64,000 bases of DNA from Rhodobiaceae bacterium (GCA_028278505.1 JANQEG010000079.1:1-64000); one strand, 5' to 3'. Numbered from the stretch's first letter, positions 1 through 10,724 are shown. Notes: generated from the letters alone by a model not told the origin. Translations and numbers: made by a program.

Positions 1-314
1 GGTGCCGGGTAACGCCCGGCGGGGGCGACCCCAGGGAAAGTGCCACAGAAAGCAAACCGCCGCGGATGCGTCTGCGGCAAGGGTGAAAGGGTGGGGTAAG
101 AGCCCACCGCGGACCCGGCAACGGGGACGGCATGGTAAACCCCACCGGGAGCAAGACCGAATAGGGACAGCGCGGGGCGAGCGCCCCAGCCGGTTTCCGG
201 GCCAGCTGTCCGGGTAGGTTGCACGAGGCGTCCGGCAACGGGCGTCCCAGATGAATGGCCGTCACGCGGGCCGTCGCCCGCCGCACAGAACCCGGCTTAC
301 AGGCCGGCTGGCAC
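1..314 (+). ncRNA. rnpB: RNase P RNA, class A, 3' part (5' end outside window)
   Basis: This is the catalytic RNA of RNase P, which trims the 5' leader from tRNA precursors. The window opens inside the gene. Visible are the conserved stretch AAAGTGCCACAGAAAGCAAA at 38-57, the GC-rich hairpins typical of alphaproteobacterial molecules, and the 3' terminal region with ACAGAACCCGGCTTACAGGC (285-304) followed by CCGGCTGGCAC, ending near 314 before a T-rich stretch. rnpB next to the mraZ cluster is a familiar arrangement in Rhizobiales. The 3' end is set by similarity of the terminal helix and may be off by a few bases. Confidence 0.93.
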
Positions 315-324
315 ATTTTTCCTG

Positions 325-753
325 TTAGGCCGCAGCGGCAATGAGGTCCGTCCAGCCGTCGATCATTTCGGCGAAGCCTGTTTCGGTCATTGACTCCAGA
401 TAGGTTTCGCCGGCCGCGGTCAGGGCATGGATGTCATAGCTCACGCGCACGTTGGTGCCGCCCTCTGCCGGCGTGCACTGGACATCGACGAAGGCGACCC
501 GCGAGCCCGGGTTTACGCGGAAATAGCGGACATGGCCGCGATCAGGCTGCCAGTCGAGGCAGGTCCATATAGTGTGCTCGCCACCATGATCGGTGGTGAA
601 GACCATGTCCCGGCAGGTTTCGCCGGTTTCGGGCGCGACATAGACGGGATGCCAGCCGGGGACCCAGCGTTCCTCGCCCTTTGGCGTGAACAGCGGCATG
701 GCGTCGTTCAGGGGCAGCGCGAGGGTGATTTCGTGGACGAGGCATTTGTGCAT
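325..753 (-). CDS. SRPBCC / START-like domain protein
   Basis: A 142-residue protein starting MHKCLVHEITL. It has the look of an SRPBCC (helix-grip, START-like) ligand-binding protein: an early FTPKGEERWVPGWHP motif, alternating beta strands in the middle, and a long C-terminal helix with GWTDLI. Proteins of this fold bind hydrophobic ligands, but no substrate can be named here. The ATG shares one base with the stop of the upstream ribbon-helix-helix gene (TGATG), which supports this start over an in-frame one further upstream and suggests translational coupling. It is convergent with rnpB. The fold call is fairly safe; the role is unknown. Confidence 0.8.
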   Translation of the reverse strand: MHKCLVHEITLALPLNDAMPLFTPKGEERWVPGWHPVYVAPETGETCRDMVFTTDHGGEHTIWTCLDWQPDRGHVRYFRVNPGSRVAFVDVQCTPAEGGTNVRVSYDIHALTAAGETYLESMTETGFAEMIDGWTDLIAAAA

Positions 754-1016
754 CAGGGCGCCGCGTCGGTGTCGGGGTGGGCGTGGCTGTCGGCGCTCGT
801 CAGCTCGCATCCGTAGACGCCTTTCAGCGTGTCGATGACGGCGATGGTGTCGGGCCCGAACGGCGCCTTGCCTTCGAAGGCGTGCAGGACGATCCCCTCG
901 ATCAGATCGCCGAGGCTCATGTCCTTGTATTCGGCAAGCGCCTTCAGCACCTTCAAGAGCGGTGTCGACATGCGGACGCCGGTCTGGGTGCGATGGATCT
1001 GCGGTGCTGTTGTCAT
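753..1016 (-). CDS. Small ribbon-helix-helix protein, probable DNA-binding regulator
   Basis: An 87-residue protein starting MTTAPQIHRTQTGVRMS. The basic strand TQTGVRMST followed by helix PLLKVLKALAEY, a turn KDMS and helix LGDLIEGIVLHAF fits a ribbon-helix-helix DNA-binding fold (residues about 10-48), with a loose acidic C-terminus. It is the first gene of a two-gene minus-strand operon with the SRPBCC gene. An 18-bp perfect palindrome abuts its start codon, the natural place for an autoregulatory operator. The start was chosen at the beginning of the conserved-looking part; longer in-frame versions run into a repeat element and look spurious. The target and signal are unknown. Confidence 0.72.
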   Translation of the reverse strand: MTTAPQIHRTQTGVRMSTPLLKVLKALAEYKDMSLGDLIEGIVLHAFEGKAPFGPDTIAVIDTLKGVYGCELTSADSHAHPDTDAAP

Positions 1017-1032
1017 GTTACCATGGTAACAT
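1015..1032 (-). promoter_or_regulatory. 18-bp perfect palindrome at the start of the ribbon-helix-helix gene, probable operator
   Basis: ATGTTACCATGGTAACAT is identical to its reverse complement over all 18 bases. It overlaps the first two bases of the start codon (1014-1016) and covers the place where a ribosome binding site would be. Ribbon-helix-helix dimers bind short palindromes and often autoregulate; assigning this site to the adjacent gene is inference. Confidence 0.5.
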
Positions 1033-1145
1033 TTTTTCTGCTGGTGTCCATTCCGGTGCCAAACCGGTATGGCCATGTTGCCTCGTGTGCCCAAGGTGAT
1101 GGCGTTGTGACATCTCCAGGATTCCGGTAAGCCAATAACAAACAT

Positions 1146-1285
1146 GGTATTTCGGCAGCGCCAATGGTTCCCCGCTTTCGCGGGGAAGGTGGAGATTGGT
1201 GGTCTCTGAGGTTCCATGACACACCGTCCTCGCGGAAGCGAGGACCCATTGCCCCGCTCAACACGGTATGTCGGCGGCGGGCTTT
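1146..1285. repeat. Palindromic intergenic repeat, family A, copy 1
   Basis: About 140 bases that align with 48001-48140. The core has two GC-rich hairpins facing each other: CCCCGCTTTCGCGGGG and CCTCGCGGAAGCGAGG, flanked by AATGG and its complement CCATT. The arms are reverse complements of each other, so the unit is a large imperfect palindrome like a bacterial interspersed mosaic element. The downstream part shares ACGGTATGTCGG with the other copy. Confidence 0.75.
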
Positions 1286-1500
1286 TTCGACACAGCGAAG
1301 GCTGTCGTCCGCCTGACCCGGCAGCAGCGGGAAGTGCGGCCCGGCGACGGCCTGGGGCAGTTCGCGGGACGGAGGTTGCGGCGCGCCGACGGGGACGCCG
1401 AATGGCGTCGGCAACGCTCTGTTAAGCCTAAAATCGTCTAATGAAATATCGGCCCGGAGCAACGGTTTCCCGCCAGCAGAAACATTGACGACCCAAGTAA

Positions 1501-1534
1501 TCCCATGGTATCCCATATCATCCCGATTCATCCC
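1501..1534 (+). promoter_or_regulatory. MraZ-type operator: four TCCC boxes with 10-bp period
   Basis: TCCC occurs at 1501, 1511, 1521 and 1531, exactly 10 bp apart; the first three are TCCCA, TCCCA and TCCCG, and the fourth is TCCCC. On the other strand these are (T/C/G)GGGA words with 5-bp spacers. In E. coli, MraZ binds repeated TGGGN boxes separated by 5 bp ahead of its own gene, so position, spacing and core agree. Autorepression by the adjacent mraZ is the inference. Confidence 0.75.
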
Positions 1535-1679
1535 CGACACCGGATGAATGCGGCGATGCTTTTCACCGGGCCGTCGGCCCGCAGCACCAGGCGCAGGCGC
1601 GTCGCCAGATCAACCGTGATCGTTCCGCGTTCCGGGAAGTCCCGGATGGTCGAACCGGAGCAGGCGGATATGGGGAGCC

Positions 1680-2144
1680 ATGGACGGCTTCGTCTCCACC
1701 TACACCAAGCAGATCGACGCCAAGGGCCGGATATCGGTGCCGGCGCCGTTCCGGCAGGTGCTGACGCGCGACGGTTTCGAAGGACTCTACTGCTATCCGG
1801 CGCCCGACATGGCCGCGCTCGATGCCGGCGGCAACCGGCTCCTGCAGACGATCGAGGGCCGGCTGACCGGCCACGATCCCTACACCGAGGCGCACGACCT
1901 CTTGTCGACCGCGTTCTACGGCGTGAGCGAAGTGCTGAAGATCGACGGCGAGGGCCGGGTCATCCTCAGCGATGCGCTGAAATCCCATGCCGGCATCGGC
2001 GATACGGTGGCGTTCGTCGGCCAGGGCTACAAATTCCAGATCTGGGAACCGGGGCAACTGGCGCGCTATCTGGAGGAGGCCCGGGCCAAGGCGCGCGAGG
2101 TGCTGCGCCGCCCGGTCGGCGGCGCGACGGAGCCGGCGCAATGA
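1680..2144 (+). CDS. mraZ: Transcriptional regulator MraZ
   Basis: A 154-residue DNA-binding protein that in characterised bacteria represses its own division and cell-wall operon. Two AbrB/SpoVT-like half-domains are visible: [13 protein letters not shown] at residues 13-25 and [12 protein letters not shown] at 89-100, the usual duplicated layout and length. The ATG at 1680 is preceded by GGGGAGCC. It is the first gene of the cluster and its stop overlaps the rsmH start. Four MraZ-type boxes lie about 150 bp upstream, which fits autoregulation. Confidence 0.96.
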   Translation: MDGFVSTYTKQIDAKGRISVPAPFRQVLTRDGFEGLYCYPAPDMAALDAGGNRLLQTIEGRLTGHDPYTEAHDLLSTAFYGVSEVLKIDGEGRVILSDALKSHAGIGDTVAFVGQGYKFQIWEPGQLARYLEEARAKAREVLRRPVGGATEPAQ

Positions 2145-3184
2145 TGACCAAGGACGGCCCGATCGCAAACCACATCGACGATGGACCAATCCGCCACGTC
2201 CCGGTGTTGCGCGATGAGGCGATCGCCAGTCTCGCGCCGGTGCCCGGCCGCCTTTACATCGACGGGACGTTCGGTGCCGGCGGCTATTCCCGCGTCCTAT
2301 TGGAGGCCGGCGGCGAAGTGATCGCCATCGATCGCGATGCGACGGCGATTGCCATCGGTGCGGTATTGCAGGCCGAATTCGGCGCGCGGCTGCATCTCGT
2401 CAACGGCCGCTTCGGCGAGCTCGACCGCCACGCCGCCGGTCTCGGCCATGACCGGGTCGACGGCGTCGTGCTCGATCTGGGTGTGTCGTCGATGCAGCTC
2501 GACACCGCAGAACGCGGGTTTTCGTTCCGGCACGACGGCCCGCTCGACATGCGCATGGGGCGAGAGGGCCCGAGCGCCGCCGACATCGTCAACGGCATGG
2601 GCCAGCGCGACCTTGCGCGGATCATCGGCCTGCTCGGCGAGGAGCGCCATGCCGGCCGGGTGGCGCGGGCGATCTCTGCCGCGCGCAGCGAGGCGCCGAT
2701 CGAGACCACGGCGCGGCTCGCCGACATCGTCGAGCGCGCGCTCGGCCATGGCGCCGACAAGATCCATCCGGCAACACGGACGTTCCAGGGGCTGCGGCTC
2801 TACGTCAATGGCGAGCTCGAAGAGCTGGTCGACGGCCTTGCCGCCGCCGAGCGGGTGCTGGCGCCGGAGGGGCGGCTCGTCGTCGTCGCCTTCCATTCCC
2901 TGGAAGACCGGATCGTCAAGCAGTTCCTCGCCGATCGCAGCGGCCGCACCGGCCACGGCTCCCGCCATCAGCCGGAAGCGGTCGTGCCGGACCCGACCTT
3001 CCGGCTGCCATCGGTCAAGCCGGTGCTGCCGAGCGAAGCCGAGCGCCTCGCCAATCCGCGGGCGCGCTCGGCCAGGCTGCGCGCAGGCCTCCGCACCGCC
3101 GCGCCGGCGCGCGCTGAGACGGCTGCGGCGATCCGTCTGCCGGCGCTGCCCGACTGGCCCCGCGGCGGAAGGGGGCGGCGATGA
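2141..3184 (+). CDS. rsmH: 16S rRNA (cytosine-1402-N4)-methyltransferase RsmH
   Basis: A 347-residue SAM-dependent enzyme that N4-methylates C1402 of 16S rRNA in the decoding centre. The N-terminal [10 protein letters not shown] and the SAM motif [10 protein letters not shown] (residues 41-50) are the family hallmarks, followed by DLGVSS and a late [11 protein letters not shown] motif. The ATG at 2141 overlaps the mraZ stop as ATGA; a second in-frame ATG follows at once at 2144. The stop overlaps the ftsL start in the same way. Its place between mraZ and ftsL is universal. Confidence 0.97.
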   Translation: MMTKDGPIANHIDDGPIRHVPVLRDEAIASLAPVPGRLYIDGTFGAGGYSRVLLEAGGEVIAIDRDATAIAIGAVLQAEFGARLHLVNGRFGELDRHAAGLGHDRVDGVVLDLGVSSMQLDTAERGFSFRHDGPLDMRMGREGPSAADIVNGMGQRDLARIIGLLGEERHAGRVARAISAARSEAPIETTARLADIVERALGHGADKIHPATRTFQGLRLYVNGELEELVDGLAAAERVLAPEGRLVVVAFHSLEDRIVKQFLADRSGRTGHGSRHQPEAVVPDPTFRLPSVKPVLPSEAERLANPRARSARLRAGLRTAAPARAETAAAIRLPALPDWPRGGRGRR

Positions 3185-3510
3185 CCCGCTATCTCAATTT
3201 GGCCCTGATCTGCACCATGATCCTGGTCGTCGCCGCGGTCTACCAGATCAAATACGACGCCGAGACGGCTGCTGAAACCGTGCGCGGGCTGAAGGCCGAG
3301 GTCGACAAGGAGCGCGAGGCGATCGCGCTTCTGAAAGCCGAATGGAGCCTCTTGAACCAGCCGGCGCGGCTGCAGGCGCTGGTCGAGCGGCATCCCGATT
3401 ATCTGGAGCTGGTGCCGCTCGATCCGATCCAGATCGGCGAATTGTCGGAAATCCCGATGCGGCCGGAGCCCGTCGACGAGACGACGGCCTCCATCGAAGA
3501 CGGACAATAG
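3181..3510 (+). CDS. ftsL: Cell division protein FtsL
   Basis: A 109-residue bitopic inner-membrane protein. It has a short cytoplasmic N-terminus, one transmembrane helix at about residues 4-21 and a periplasmic coiled coil at about 28-60, containing a [13 protein letters not shown] stretch typical of alphaproteobacterial FtsL. FtsL forms a trimer with FtsB and FtsQ that activates septal peptidoglycan synthesis by FtsW and FtsI. Identification relies on topology plus position, since the family is poorly conserved, but both fit well. The start overlaps the rsmH stop (ATGA). Confidence 0.9.
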   Translation: MTRYLNLALICTMILVVAAVYQIKYDAETAAETVRGLKAEVDKEREAIALLKAEWSLLNQPARLQALVERHPDYLELVPLDPIQIGELSEIPMRPEPVDETTASIEDGQ

Positions 3511-3524
3511 GAGCGGTAACGCGG

Positions 3525-5264
3525 ATGACACGATTGCGCGCCCTTTTCGGACGGTCGAGGCCGGGCATTCAGCCCGGCGATGCCGGACCGTTCGTCTTCG
3601 AGGGGGCGCAGAAGCGCTCCGCGGCGGTGAGCCGCTTCCGTCTCGTCGTGACCATGGCCGGCTTTGCCGTCGTCTTCGGTGCCATCGCCGTCCGCCTCGT
3701 CATGCTCGGCTTCGCCGCCCAGCCGGAGGCGCGTTTCGGCACCACGGCGGCGGATTCGGTCGCCGCCGCGCGGCCGGAACTGCACGACCGCAACGGCGAA
3801 TTGCTGGCCGCCGACATCAAGACCGCCTCGCTCTACGCCGAGCCGATCAAGCTGGTCGATCCCGACGAGGCGCTGGACAAGCTGGCCGGCGTGCTCACCG
3901 ATCTCGACGTCGAGACCATGCGCAAGCGGTTTCGCAGCAATGCCGGCTTCGTCTGGGTGAAACGGGAAATCTCGCCGAAGCTTCAGGCCGAGATCCACCG
4001 GCTCGGCGTTCCCGGCATCGGCTTCGTCAACGAGAACCGGCGGGTCTATCCGGGTGGCCCGGCGGCGTCCCACATCATCGGCCATGTCGATATCGACAAT
4101 AAGGGGATCGCGGGAATCGAGAAGTATATCGACGGGCAGGGGCTCGCCGATCTGCAGGCGCTCGGCTTTGCCACGGCGCGCACCACCGATCTGAAGCCGG
4201 TGCGGCTGTCGATCGATCTTCGCGTCCAGCACGTGGTGCGCGACGAACTCGAAAACGCGATGGAGAAGTATAAGGCGATCGCCGCTGCCGGCATCGTTCT
4301 CGACGTCGAAACCGGCGAGGTGGTCGGCATGAGTTCGCTGCCCGACTATGACCCCAACGAACCCGCCGGTGCGCTCAAGAAAGACCGGATAAACCGTTGC
4401 ACCGCAGGCGTTTTCGAGCTCGGCTCGACGTTCAAGGTTTTCACCACCGCAATGGCGCTCGATTCCGGCAAGGTTGGGCTCGACAGCAAATTCGATGCGC
4501 GCAGCCCGATTCGCATCGGCCGCTATTCGATCGACGATTTCCACGGCAAGCGCCGGGTGCTGACCGTGCCCGAAGTGTTCATCTTCTCCTCCAATATCGG
4601 CACCGCGAAGATGGCGCAGGCGATCGGGATTGAGACCCAGCGCGCCTATTTCGGCCGCTTCGGCATGCTCGACCGGCTTCAGACCGAACTGCCGGAGATC
4701 GGCGCGCCGATCCTGCCGTCGCACTGGACCGAACTGGCGTCGATGACGATCTCGTTCGGCCACGGCATCTCGGTGACGCCGATGCAGGCGGCGGTCGCGG
4801 CCGCCGCGCTCGTCAATGGCGGCCGGCTGATCCCGCCGACCTTCTTCCGCCGCACCGCGGCCGAAGCCGACGTGCTTGCGACCGCCGTGATCGCGCCGGA
4901 AACGAGCGCGGCCATGCGCGAATTGCTGCGGCTCAACGTCATCAAGGGCTCGGGCAAGCGCGCCGCGGTCGACGGCTATCTGGTCGGCGGCAAGACCGGG
5001 ACGGCGGAAAAGGTGGTCGACGGCCGCTACGCGCCGACCAAGCGGCTGAACACCTTCCTCGCCGCCTTCCCGATGGACGCGCCGCGCTACCTCGTGCTCG
5101 TGTTGCTCGACGAGCCGCAGCGCGCCGAGGGCGCCTATGGCGCCACGGCGGCGGTCAACGCGGCGCCGACCACGGGCGCCATCATCGGCCGGATCGCGCC
5201 GATGCTCGGAATTTCCCCGCGGCGTCCCGATGTGGACGACGCGGAAAAGCTCGCATCGAACTGA
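3525..5264 (+). CDS. ftsI: Septal peptidoglycan transpeptidase FtsI (PBP3)
   Basis: A 579-residue penicillin-binding protein that cross-links septal peptidoglycan, working with FtsW. A single transmembrane segment at about residues 40-62 anchors it; a dimerisation domain follows, then the transpeptidase domain. The three active-site motifs are present: SxxK with nucleophile Ser301 (STFK), SSN at 355-357 and KTG at 490-492. The ATG at 3525 follows the ftsL stop by 14 bases, with GGAG at 3510-3513. The protein ends [16 protein letters not shown]. Length and motif order are normal. Confidence 0.96.
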   Translation: MTRLRALFGRSRPGIQPGDAGPFVFEGAQKRSAAVSRFRLVVTMAGFAVVFGAIAVRLVMLGFAAQPEARFGTTAADSVAAARPELHDRNGELLAADIKTASLYAEPIKLVDPDEALDKLAGVLTDLDVETMRKRFRSNAGFVWVKREISPKLQAEIHRLGVPGIGFVNENRRVYPGGPAASHIIGHVDIDNKGIAGIEKYIDGQGLADLQALGFATARTTDLKPVRLSIDLRVQHVVRDELENAMEKYKAIAAAGIVLDVETGEVVGMSSLPDYDPNEPAGALKKDRINRCTAGVFELGSTFKVFTTAMALDSGKVGLDSKFDARSPIRIGRYSIDDFHGKRRVLTVPEVFIFSSNIGTAKMAQAIGIETQRAYFGRFGMLDRLQTELPEIGAPILPSHWTELASMTISFGHGISVTPMQAAVAAAALVNGGRLIPPTFFRRTAAEADVLATAVIAPETSAAMRELLRLNVIKGSGKRAAVDGYLVGGKTGTAEKVVDGRYAPTKRLNTFLAAFPMDAPRYLVLVLLDEPQRAEGAYGATAAVNAAPTTGAIIGRIAPMLGISPRRPDVDDAEKLASN

Positions 5265-5326
5265 GGGTCAGACATGCGGTTCGATGCAGGCAACATGACG
5301 ACGCAAACCAGGGTGCAGCAGCGCAC

Positions 5327-6787
5327 ATGCGATTGGGAGATCTGGTTGATGGCAGCCTGGACCTGACGCCGGACGAGGCCGGCATCGAGATCACCGGACT
5401 GACCGCCGACAGCCGTGCGGTCGCGCCGGGCATGCTCTTTGCCGCGCTGCCGGGAAGCAAGGTCGACGGTGCCCGTTTCGTGGCCGACGCGCTTCGCGCC
5501 GGGGCGGCGGCCATACTCGCCGGCACCGGCGCCGAGATCGCCGCCAACACCAACGCGCCGATCCTCCACGACGCCGATCCGCGCCGCCGGCTGGCGAAGA
5601 TGGCGGCCCGTTTCTTCGGCCGCCAGCCGGCGACAATGGCGGCCGTGACCGGCACTGCCGGCAAGACCTCGGTCGCCGCCTTCACCCGCCAGATCTGGCA
5701 GCGCGCCGGATACCGCGCGGCGATGATCGGCACGATTGGCGTCGTCACCGACGAGGCCGCCCGTTACGGCAATTTGACGACCCCGGACCCGGTCGTCCTG
5801 CACCGGCTTCTCGCCGAACTCGCCGATGCCGGCATCGACCATGCGGTGATGGAGGCCTCCAGCCACGGCCTCGACCAGCGCCGGCTCGACGGCGTGCGCC
5901 TCTCTGCCGGTGCCTTCACCAATCTCGGCCGCGACCACATGGACTACCATCCGGACGTGGAACACTATCTCGCCGCCAAGATGCGGCTGTTCGAGGTGCT
6001 CTTGCCGGACCGGGCCCCGGTCGTCATCGACACGGACGGGGCTTACGCGGACCGGGCGATCGCCTGCGTCCGAGAACGCGGCCTGCCGCTTTTCACCGTC
6101 GGCACGCGCGGGGACGATCTGCGGCTTGACAGCGTATCGGCAAAGGGTTTCGGCCAGGACGTCAACGTCATCTGCGACGGGCAAAACCATGCCCTGCACG
6201 TGCCGCTGGTCGGCCGCTTCCAGATTTCCAATGCGCTCGTCGCCGCCGGTCTGGCGATCGTCACCGGGGTTGCGCCCGACACGGCGTTGCTTGCGCTTGA
6301 AAAGCTCGAAGGTGCGCCCGGCCGCCTCGACCATGTCGGCTCCACAGAAGACGGCGCGCTCGCCTTCGTCGACTACGCCCACAAGCCCGACGCCCTGGAG
6401 CACGCGCTGACGGCGCTGAAGGCGCATGCGGATGGCCGTCTCATCGTCGTGATCGGTGCCGGCGGCGACCGAGACCGGGGCAAGCGGCCGCTGATGGGCG
6501 AGATCGCCGCGCGCCTCGCCGACGCCGTCATCGTCACCGACGACAATCCGCGCAGCGAAGATCCGGCCGCGATTCGCGCCGCGATCCTGGCGGCGGCGCC
6601 GGGGGCGCAAGAGATCGGCGACCGTGCTGCGGCGATCCGCGCCGGCGTGGCGTTGCTTAGCGCCGGTGATGTGCTGCTCGTCGCCGGCAAGGGCCATGAG
6701 CCGGGCCAGATCGTCGGCGACGTCACCTTGCCGTTTTCCGATCACGATGAAGTGCGCGCCGCGCTCCGGGAAAGCGAGGGCCGATGA
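5327..6787 (+). CDS. murE: UDP-MurNAc-L-Ala-D-Glu:meso-diaminopimelate ligase MurE
   Basis: A 486-residue cytoplasmic Mur ligase that adds the third amino acid of the stem peptide. The ATP loop GTAGKTS is at residues 109-115. The substrate-recognition motif DNPR at 406-409 marks the enzyme as specific for meso-diaminopimelate rather than lysine, the expected chemistry for a Gram-negative. A further AGKGHE motif lies near the C-terminus. It starts 62 bases after ftsI and overlaps murF by 4 bases. Confidence 0.96.
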   Translation: MRLGDLVDGSLDLTPDEAGIEITGLTADSRAVAPGMLFAALPGSKVDGARFVADALRAGAAAILAGTGAEIAANTNAPILHDADPRRRLAKMAARFFGRQPATMAAVTGTAGKTSVAAFTRQIWQRAGYRAAMIGTIGVVTDEAARYGNLTTPDPVVLHRLLAELADAGIDHAVMEASSHGLDQRRLDGVRLSAGAFTNLGRDHMDYHPDVEHYLAAKMRLFEVLLPDRAPVVIDTDGAYADRAIACVRERGLPLFTVGTRGDDLRLDSVSAKGFGQDVNVICDGQNHALHVPLVGRFQISNALVAAGLAIVTGVAPDTALLALEKLEGAPGRLDHVGSTEDGALAFVDYAHKPDALEHALTALKAHADGRLIVVIGAGGDRDRGKRPLMGEIAARLADAVIVTDDNPRSEDPAAIRAAILAAAPGAQEIGDRAAAIRAGVALLSAGDVLLVAGKGHEPGQIVGDVTLPFSDHDEVRAALRESEGR

Positions 6788-8217
6788 CCGCCCCGCTCTG
6801 GCATCCGCAGGAATTCCTGACCGCGATCGACGGCCGGCTGATCGGCCGCGCGCCGGACGCGGTCACCGGGATTTCCATCGACAGCCGGACGGTTCAAAAG
6901 GGCGAGGCCTTCTTCGCGATCACGGGCGATCGTTTCGACGGCCACAATTTCGTCGCGGCGGCGCTTAAGGCCGGCGCCTCGGTGGCGATCGTCGCCGAAG
7001 ACCGGCTCCAATCGATCGATCCCGGAACCGGATCGCTGATCGCCGTCGACGATCCGCTGGTGGCGCTGACCGGGCTTGCGGCCGCCGCAAGAGCACGCTC
7101 GCGGGCAAAGATCATCGCCATCACCGGCAGTGTCGGCAAGACCGGCACCAAGGAGATGCTGCGCCTTGCACTCTCGGCGAACGGCGCCACCCATGCCTCG
7201 CGCGCCTCCTTCAACAATCACTGGGGCGTGCCGCTGTCGCTGGCGCGGATGCCGCGCGACACCCGCTTCGGGATTTTCGAAGTCGGCATGAACCATGCCG
7301 GCGAGATCACGCCGCTGGCGCGGCTGGTGCGGCCGCACATAGCGATCGTCACCACCGTGGCGGCGGCGCATCTGGAAGCGTTCCGCGACATTTCCGAGAT
7401 CGCCGAGGCGAAGGCCGAGATCTTCCTCGGGCTCGAGCCCGGCGGAACCGCCATCCTCAACCGCGACAACGGCCAGACCGACCTGCTCGTCGACCGCGCC
7501 CGTGCGGTCGGGGCGCGGCTCGTGTTTTTCGGCCGCGACGCGCGCGCCGATGCGCGGCTGGAGAAATCGATCATCCGCGATGATTGTTCCTGCATCACCG
7601 CGTCGATCGCCGGGCACGAAGTCGCCTGCAAGATCGGTGCGCCGGGCGAGCACTTGGTCGACAACGGCCTGGCGGTGCTCGCCGCCGCCGCCGAAGCGGG
7701 CGCCGATCTCGCCATCGCGGCGCTGGCGCTTGCCGAATTTGAGGCGCCGAAGGGGCGCGGCGAGCGCATTACGCTGAAGGCCGGCGACGGTCGCATCATG
7801 CTGATCGACGAAAGCTACAACGCCAATCCGGCATCGATGCGGGCGGCGATTGCGCTCTTGCGCGATTCCGCGGTCGAGAAGGGCGGGCGGCGCATCGCCG
7901 TCCTCGGCGACATGCTGGAGCTCGGCGACGACAGCGCCGCGCTGCATAGCGGCCTTGCCGAAGCATTGGACGCGGCGGCGATCGACCGCGTGTTCCTTGC
8001 CGGCGAGATGATGAAGGCGCTATGGGAGGCGCTGCCGCCTGCGCTTCGCGGCGCTTATGAAAACGATTCCGAGGCGTTGAAGCCGATCGTTCTGGGCGAG
8101 GTGCGGCCTGGCGATGCGGTCATGATCAAGGGGTCGCTGGGCAGTCGGATGGGATTGCTTGTGGATGCGCTGACGACGCGTTACGCGACAGCTCCGGCAA
8201 GCGCCGGACCGGCATAA
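6784..8217 (+). CDS. murF: UDP-MurNAc-tripeptide:D-Ala-D-Ala ligase MurF
   Basis: A 477-residue ligase that attaches D-Ala-D-Ala to complete the UDP-MurNAc-pentapeptide. It shows the N-terminal MurF fold with [16 protein letters not shown], the ATP loop GSVGKT at residues 115-120, a conserved [13 protein letters not shown] stretch, and DESYNANP in the central domain. The ATG overlaps the murE stop by 4 bases, and murF is followed after 10 bases by mraY, the usual order. Confidence 0.96.
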   Translation: MTAPLWHPQEFLTAIDGRLIGRAPDAVTGISIDSRTVQKGEAFFAITGDRFDGHNFVAAALKAGASVAIVAEDRLQSIDPGTGSLIAVDDPLVALTGLAAAARARSRAKIIAITGSVGKTGTKEMLRLALSANGATHASRASFNNHWGVPLSLARMPRDTRFGIFEVGMNHAGEITPLARLVRPHIAIVTTVAAAHLEAFRDISEIAEAKAEIFLGLEPGGTAILNRDNGQTDLLVDRARAVGARLVFFGRDARADARLEKSIIRDDCSCITASIAGHEVACKIGAPGEHLVDNGLAVLAAAAEAGADLAIAALALAEFEAPKGRGERITLKAGDGRIMLIDESYNANPASMRAAIALLRDSAVEKGGRRIAVLGDMLELGDDSAALHSGLAEALDAAAIDRVFLAGEMMKALWEALPPALRGAYENDSEALKPIVLGEVRPGDAVMIKGSLGSRMGLLVDALTTRYATAPASAGPA

Positions 8218-8227
8218 AGGAGGATTC

Positions 8228-9313
8228 ATGCTCTATCTTCTCGGCGAATTCTCCGACCAGCTTTCGGTGCTGAACGTGTTCCGCTACATCACCTTCCGCA
8301 CCGGCGGCGCGGTCATCACCGCGCTTGCCTTCGTGTTCCTGTTCGGCCCGATGATCATCGACACGCTGCGGCTGCGCCAGGGCAAGGGCCAGCCGATCCG
8401 CGAGGACGGGCCGCAGGGGCATTTGAGCAAGAAGGGCACGCCGACCATGGGCGGGCTGATGGTGCTGTCCGGCCTCGTCGTGGCAACGCTGCTCTGGGCC
8501 GATCTGCGCAATTCCTATGTCTGGGTGGTGCTGTTCGTCACCGTCGCCTTCGGCCTGATCGGCTTTTACGACGACTATCTGAAGATCAAGCGGGCATCGC
8601 ATAACGGCTTCAGCGGCAGGGCCCGGCTCCTTATCGAGGGGGTGGTCGCCGCCGCTGCGGTCTTCGCGATCATGAACTGGGGCGACGGGCGCGACTATTC
8701 CTCGGGGCTGGCGCTGCCTTTCGTCAAGGATTTCGTCATCGAGCTCGGCTGGTTCTTCGTGCCGTTCGGCGCCTTCATCATCGTCGGCGCCGGCAATGCG
8801 GTCAATCTGACCGACGGGCTCGACGGGCTCGCCATCGTCCCGGTGATGATCGCCGCCGGCACGTTCGGGCTGATCGCCTATCTCGTCGGCAACGCAAATT
8901 TCGCCGACTATCTGCAGGTCCATTTCGTTCCCGGCACCGGCGAGATCGCCGTCATCTGCGGCGGCCTGCTCGGCGCCGGCTTAGGGTTTTTATGGTTCAA
9001 CGCGCCACCGGCCTCGATCTTCATGGGCGATACGGGGTCGCTGTCGCTCGGCGGCATGCTCGGCGCCACCGCAGTCGCCATCAAGCACGAGATCGTGCTC
9101 GCCATCGTCGGCGGACTTTTCGTGCTGGAAGCGGTGTCGGTCATCATCCAGGTGGCCTCCTACAAGCTGACCGGCAAGCGCGTGTTCAAGATGGCGCCAA
9201 TCCATCACCATTTCGAACAACTCGGCTGGACCGAGCCGCAGATCGTGATCCGGTTCTGGATCATTGCCTTCGTGCTGGCGCTGATCGGCCTGTCGACCCT
9301 GAAGCTGAGGTGA
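8228..9313 (+). CDS. mraY: Phospho-MurNAc-pentapeptide transferase MraY
   Basis: A 361-residue polytopic inner-membrane enzyme (about ten helices) that transfers phospho-MurNAc-pentapeptide to undecaprenyl phosphate, giving lipid I. Motifs seen: KKGTPTMGG near residue 70, the FYDDYLKI aspartate pair, [13 protein letters not shown], the cytoplasmic FMGDTGSL loop, and MAPIHHHFE near the C-terminus. AAAGGAGG lies just upstream of the ATG. Length is typical. Confidence 0.97.
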   Translation: MLYLLGEFSDQLSVLNVFRYITFRTGGAVITALAFVFLFGPMIIDTLRLRQGKGQPIREDGPQGHLSKKGTPTMGGLMVLSGLVVATLLWADLRNSYVWVVLFVTVAFGLIGFYDDYLKIKRASHNGFSGRARLLIEGVVAAAAVFAIMNWGDGRDYSSGLALPFVKDFVIELGWFFVPFGAFIIVGAGNAVNLTDGLDGLAIVPVMIAAGTFGLIAYLVGNANFADYLQVHFVPGTGEIAVICGGLLGAGLGFLWFNAPPASIFMGDTGSLSLGGMLGATAVAIKHEIVLAIVGGLFVLEAVSVIIQVASYKLTGKRVFKMAPIHHHFEQLGWTEPQIVIRFWIIAFVLALIGLSTLKLR

Positions 9314-9317
9314 GGCG

Positions 9318-10724
9318 ATGATTCCGGTCACGGTCTTCCGCAACAGGCGCGTCGCCGTCTTCGGGCTCGGCGGCAGCGGCATGGTTACGGCCGAGGCGCT
9401 CGCCGCCGGCGGCGCCGACGTGGTCGGCTGCGACGACAATCCGGGGCGCATGGAGGATGCCGCACGGGCCGGGATCGAAATTGTCGATCTGCGCGGCGCC
9501 GACTGGTCGGGCTTTGCCGCTCTGGTGCTTTCGCCGGGCGTGCCGCTGACCCATCCGGAGCCGCACTGGACCGTCGATCTGGCGCGGGCGGCCGGTGTCG
9601 AGATCATCGGCGACATCGAACTGTTCTGCCGCGAGCGGCGGGCGCATGCGCCGGATGCGCCGTTCGTCGCCATTACCGGCACCAACGGCAAGTCGACGAC
9701 GACGGCGCTGATCGGCCATCTCCTGTCGGCCGCCGGGCTCAACGTTTCGGTCGGCGGCAATATCGGCACCGCGATACTGGCGCTCGATCCGCCGGGTGCC
9801 GGCCGCATCCACGTCATCGAGTGCTCGTCGTACCAGATCGATCTGGCGCCGAGCCTCGATCCGAGCATCGGCGTCCTGATCAACCTTTCTGCCGATCACC
9901 TCGACCGGCACGGCACAATGGCCAATTACGGGGCGATCAAGGCGCGGCTGGTGACGGCCGCTACCGATACCGCGGTGATCGGCGTCGACGACAATGACAG
10001 TGCGGCGATCGCCGACCATCTGGACCAGGCCGGGCATATTGTCTGCCGCATATCCAACCGCCGGCCGCTCGCCGCCGGCGTCTTCGTCGCCGACGGCAAG
10101 GTCATGGCCGCCGACAACGGCGCCAGCCGCACGCTCGCCGAAATCGCCGGCATCAACAGTTTGCGCGGCGTCCACAACGCCCAGAACGCTGTTGCCGCGG
10201 TCGCCGTGGCGATGGCGCTCGGCCTTTCGCCGCGGGACATCGCCCGGGGCCTTTTGAGCTTTCCCGGGCTGCCGCACCGCATGGAGACGGTCGGCCGGCG
10301 CGGCAATGTGCTCTTCGTCAACGATTCCAAGGCGACCAACGCCGATGCCGCGGCCTGGGCGCTGGCCGCCTATGACAGCATCTACTGGATCGCCGGCGGC
10401 AAGCCGAAGAGTGGCGGCATTGCCGGCCTTGCCGGCTACTTCCCGAAGATCCGCAAAGCCTATCTGATCGGCCAGGCGGCGGATGGCTTCGCCGCGACGC
10501 TCGATGAGCAGGTGCCGTACACGATCACCGGCGATCTTGCCGGCGCGGTTGCGGCCGCCGCAGCCGACGCCCGCCGCGACAGCGCCGCCGAGCCGGTGGT
10601 GCTCTTGTCGCCGGCCTGCGCCTCGTTCGACCAGTTTCCCAATTTCGAGGCGCGCGGCGAGGCGTTCCGCGCCTTCGTGCTCGCTCTTGACGGCGTCGTC
10701 ACAGCCAATGAGGAGGCCGCCTGA
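9318..10724 (+). CDS. murD: UDP-MurNAc-L-alanine:D-glutamate ligase MurD
   Basis: A 468-residue Mur ligase adding D-glutamate to UDP-MurNAc-L-Ala. An N-terminal Rossmann motif VFGLGGSGM is followed by the ATP loop GTNGKST at residues 121-127 and the conserved LPHRME and NDSKATN motifs of the central and C-terminal domains. It follows mraY by 4 bases and its stop shares one base with the ftsW start (TGATG). Confidence 0.95.
   Translation: MIPVTVFRNRRVAVFGLGGSGMVTAEALAAGGADVVGCDDNPGRMEDAARAGIEIVDLRGADWSGFAALVLSPGVPLTHPEPHWTVDLARAAGVEIIGDIELFCRERRAHAPDAPFVAITGTNGKSTTTALIGHLLSAAGLNVSVGGNIGTAILALDPPGAGRIHVIECSSYQIDLAPSLDPSIGVLINLSADHLDRHGTMANYGAIKARLVTAATDTAVIGVDDNDSAAIADHLDQAGHIVCRISNRRPLAAGVFVADGKVMAADNGASRTLAEIAGINSLRGVHNAQNAVAAVAVAMALGLSPRDIARGLLSFPGLPHRMETVGRRGNVLFVNDSKATNADAAAWALAAYDSIYWIAGGKPKSGGIAGLAGYFPKIRKAYLIGQAADGFAATLDEQVPYTITGDLAGAVAAAAADARRDSAAEPVVLLSPACASFDQFPNFEARGEAFRAFVLALDGVVTANEEAA

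Larger units (their letters stand above)
1033..1679. other. Gene-free stretch upstream of mraZ
   Basis: I see no convincing gene here. The stretch holds one copy of a palindromic intergenic repeat (about 1146-1285), a GC-rich section with no recognisable motif (1286-1420), and the MraZ-type box array at 1501-1534. Open frames that cross it are compositional and run through the repeat. The promoter of the division cluster should lie in its last 250 bases, but I cannot place -35 and -10 boxes with confidence. Confidence 0.6.

Noticed and set aside
1171..1186. GC hairpin as a transcription terminator
   Set aside because: CCCCGCTTTCGCGGGG has no T run on either side and belongs to the repeated palindromic element.
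1013..1540. Long minus-strand frame upstream of mraZ
   Set aside because: It runs through repeat family A and the MraZ boxes; the protein has no plausible pattern, and it overlaps the ribbon-helix-helix operator.
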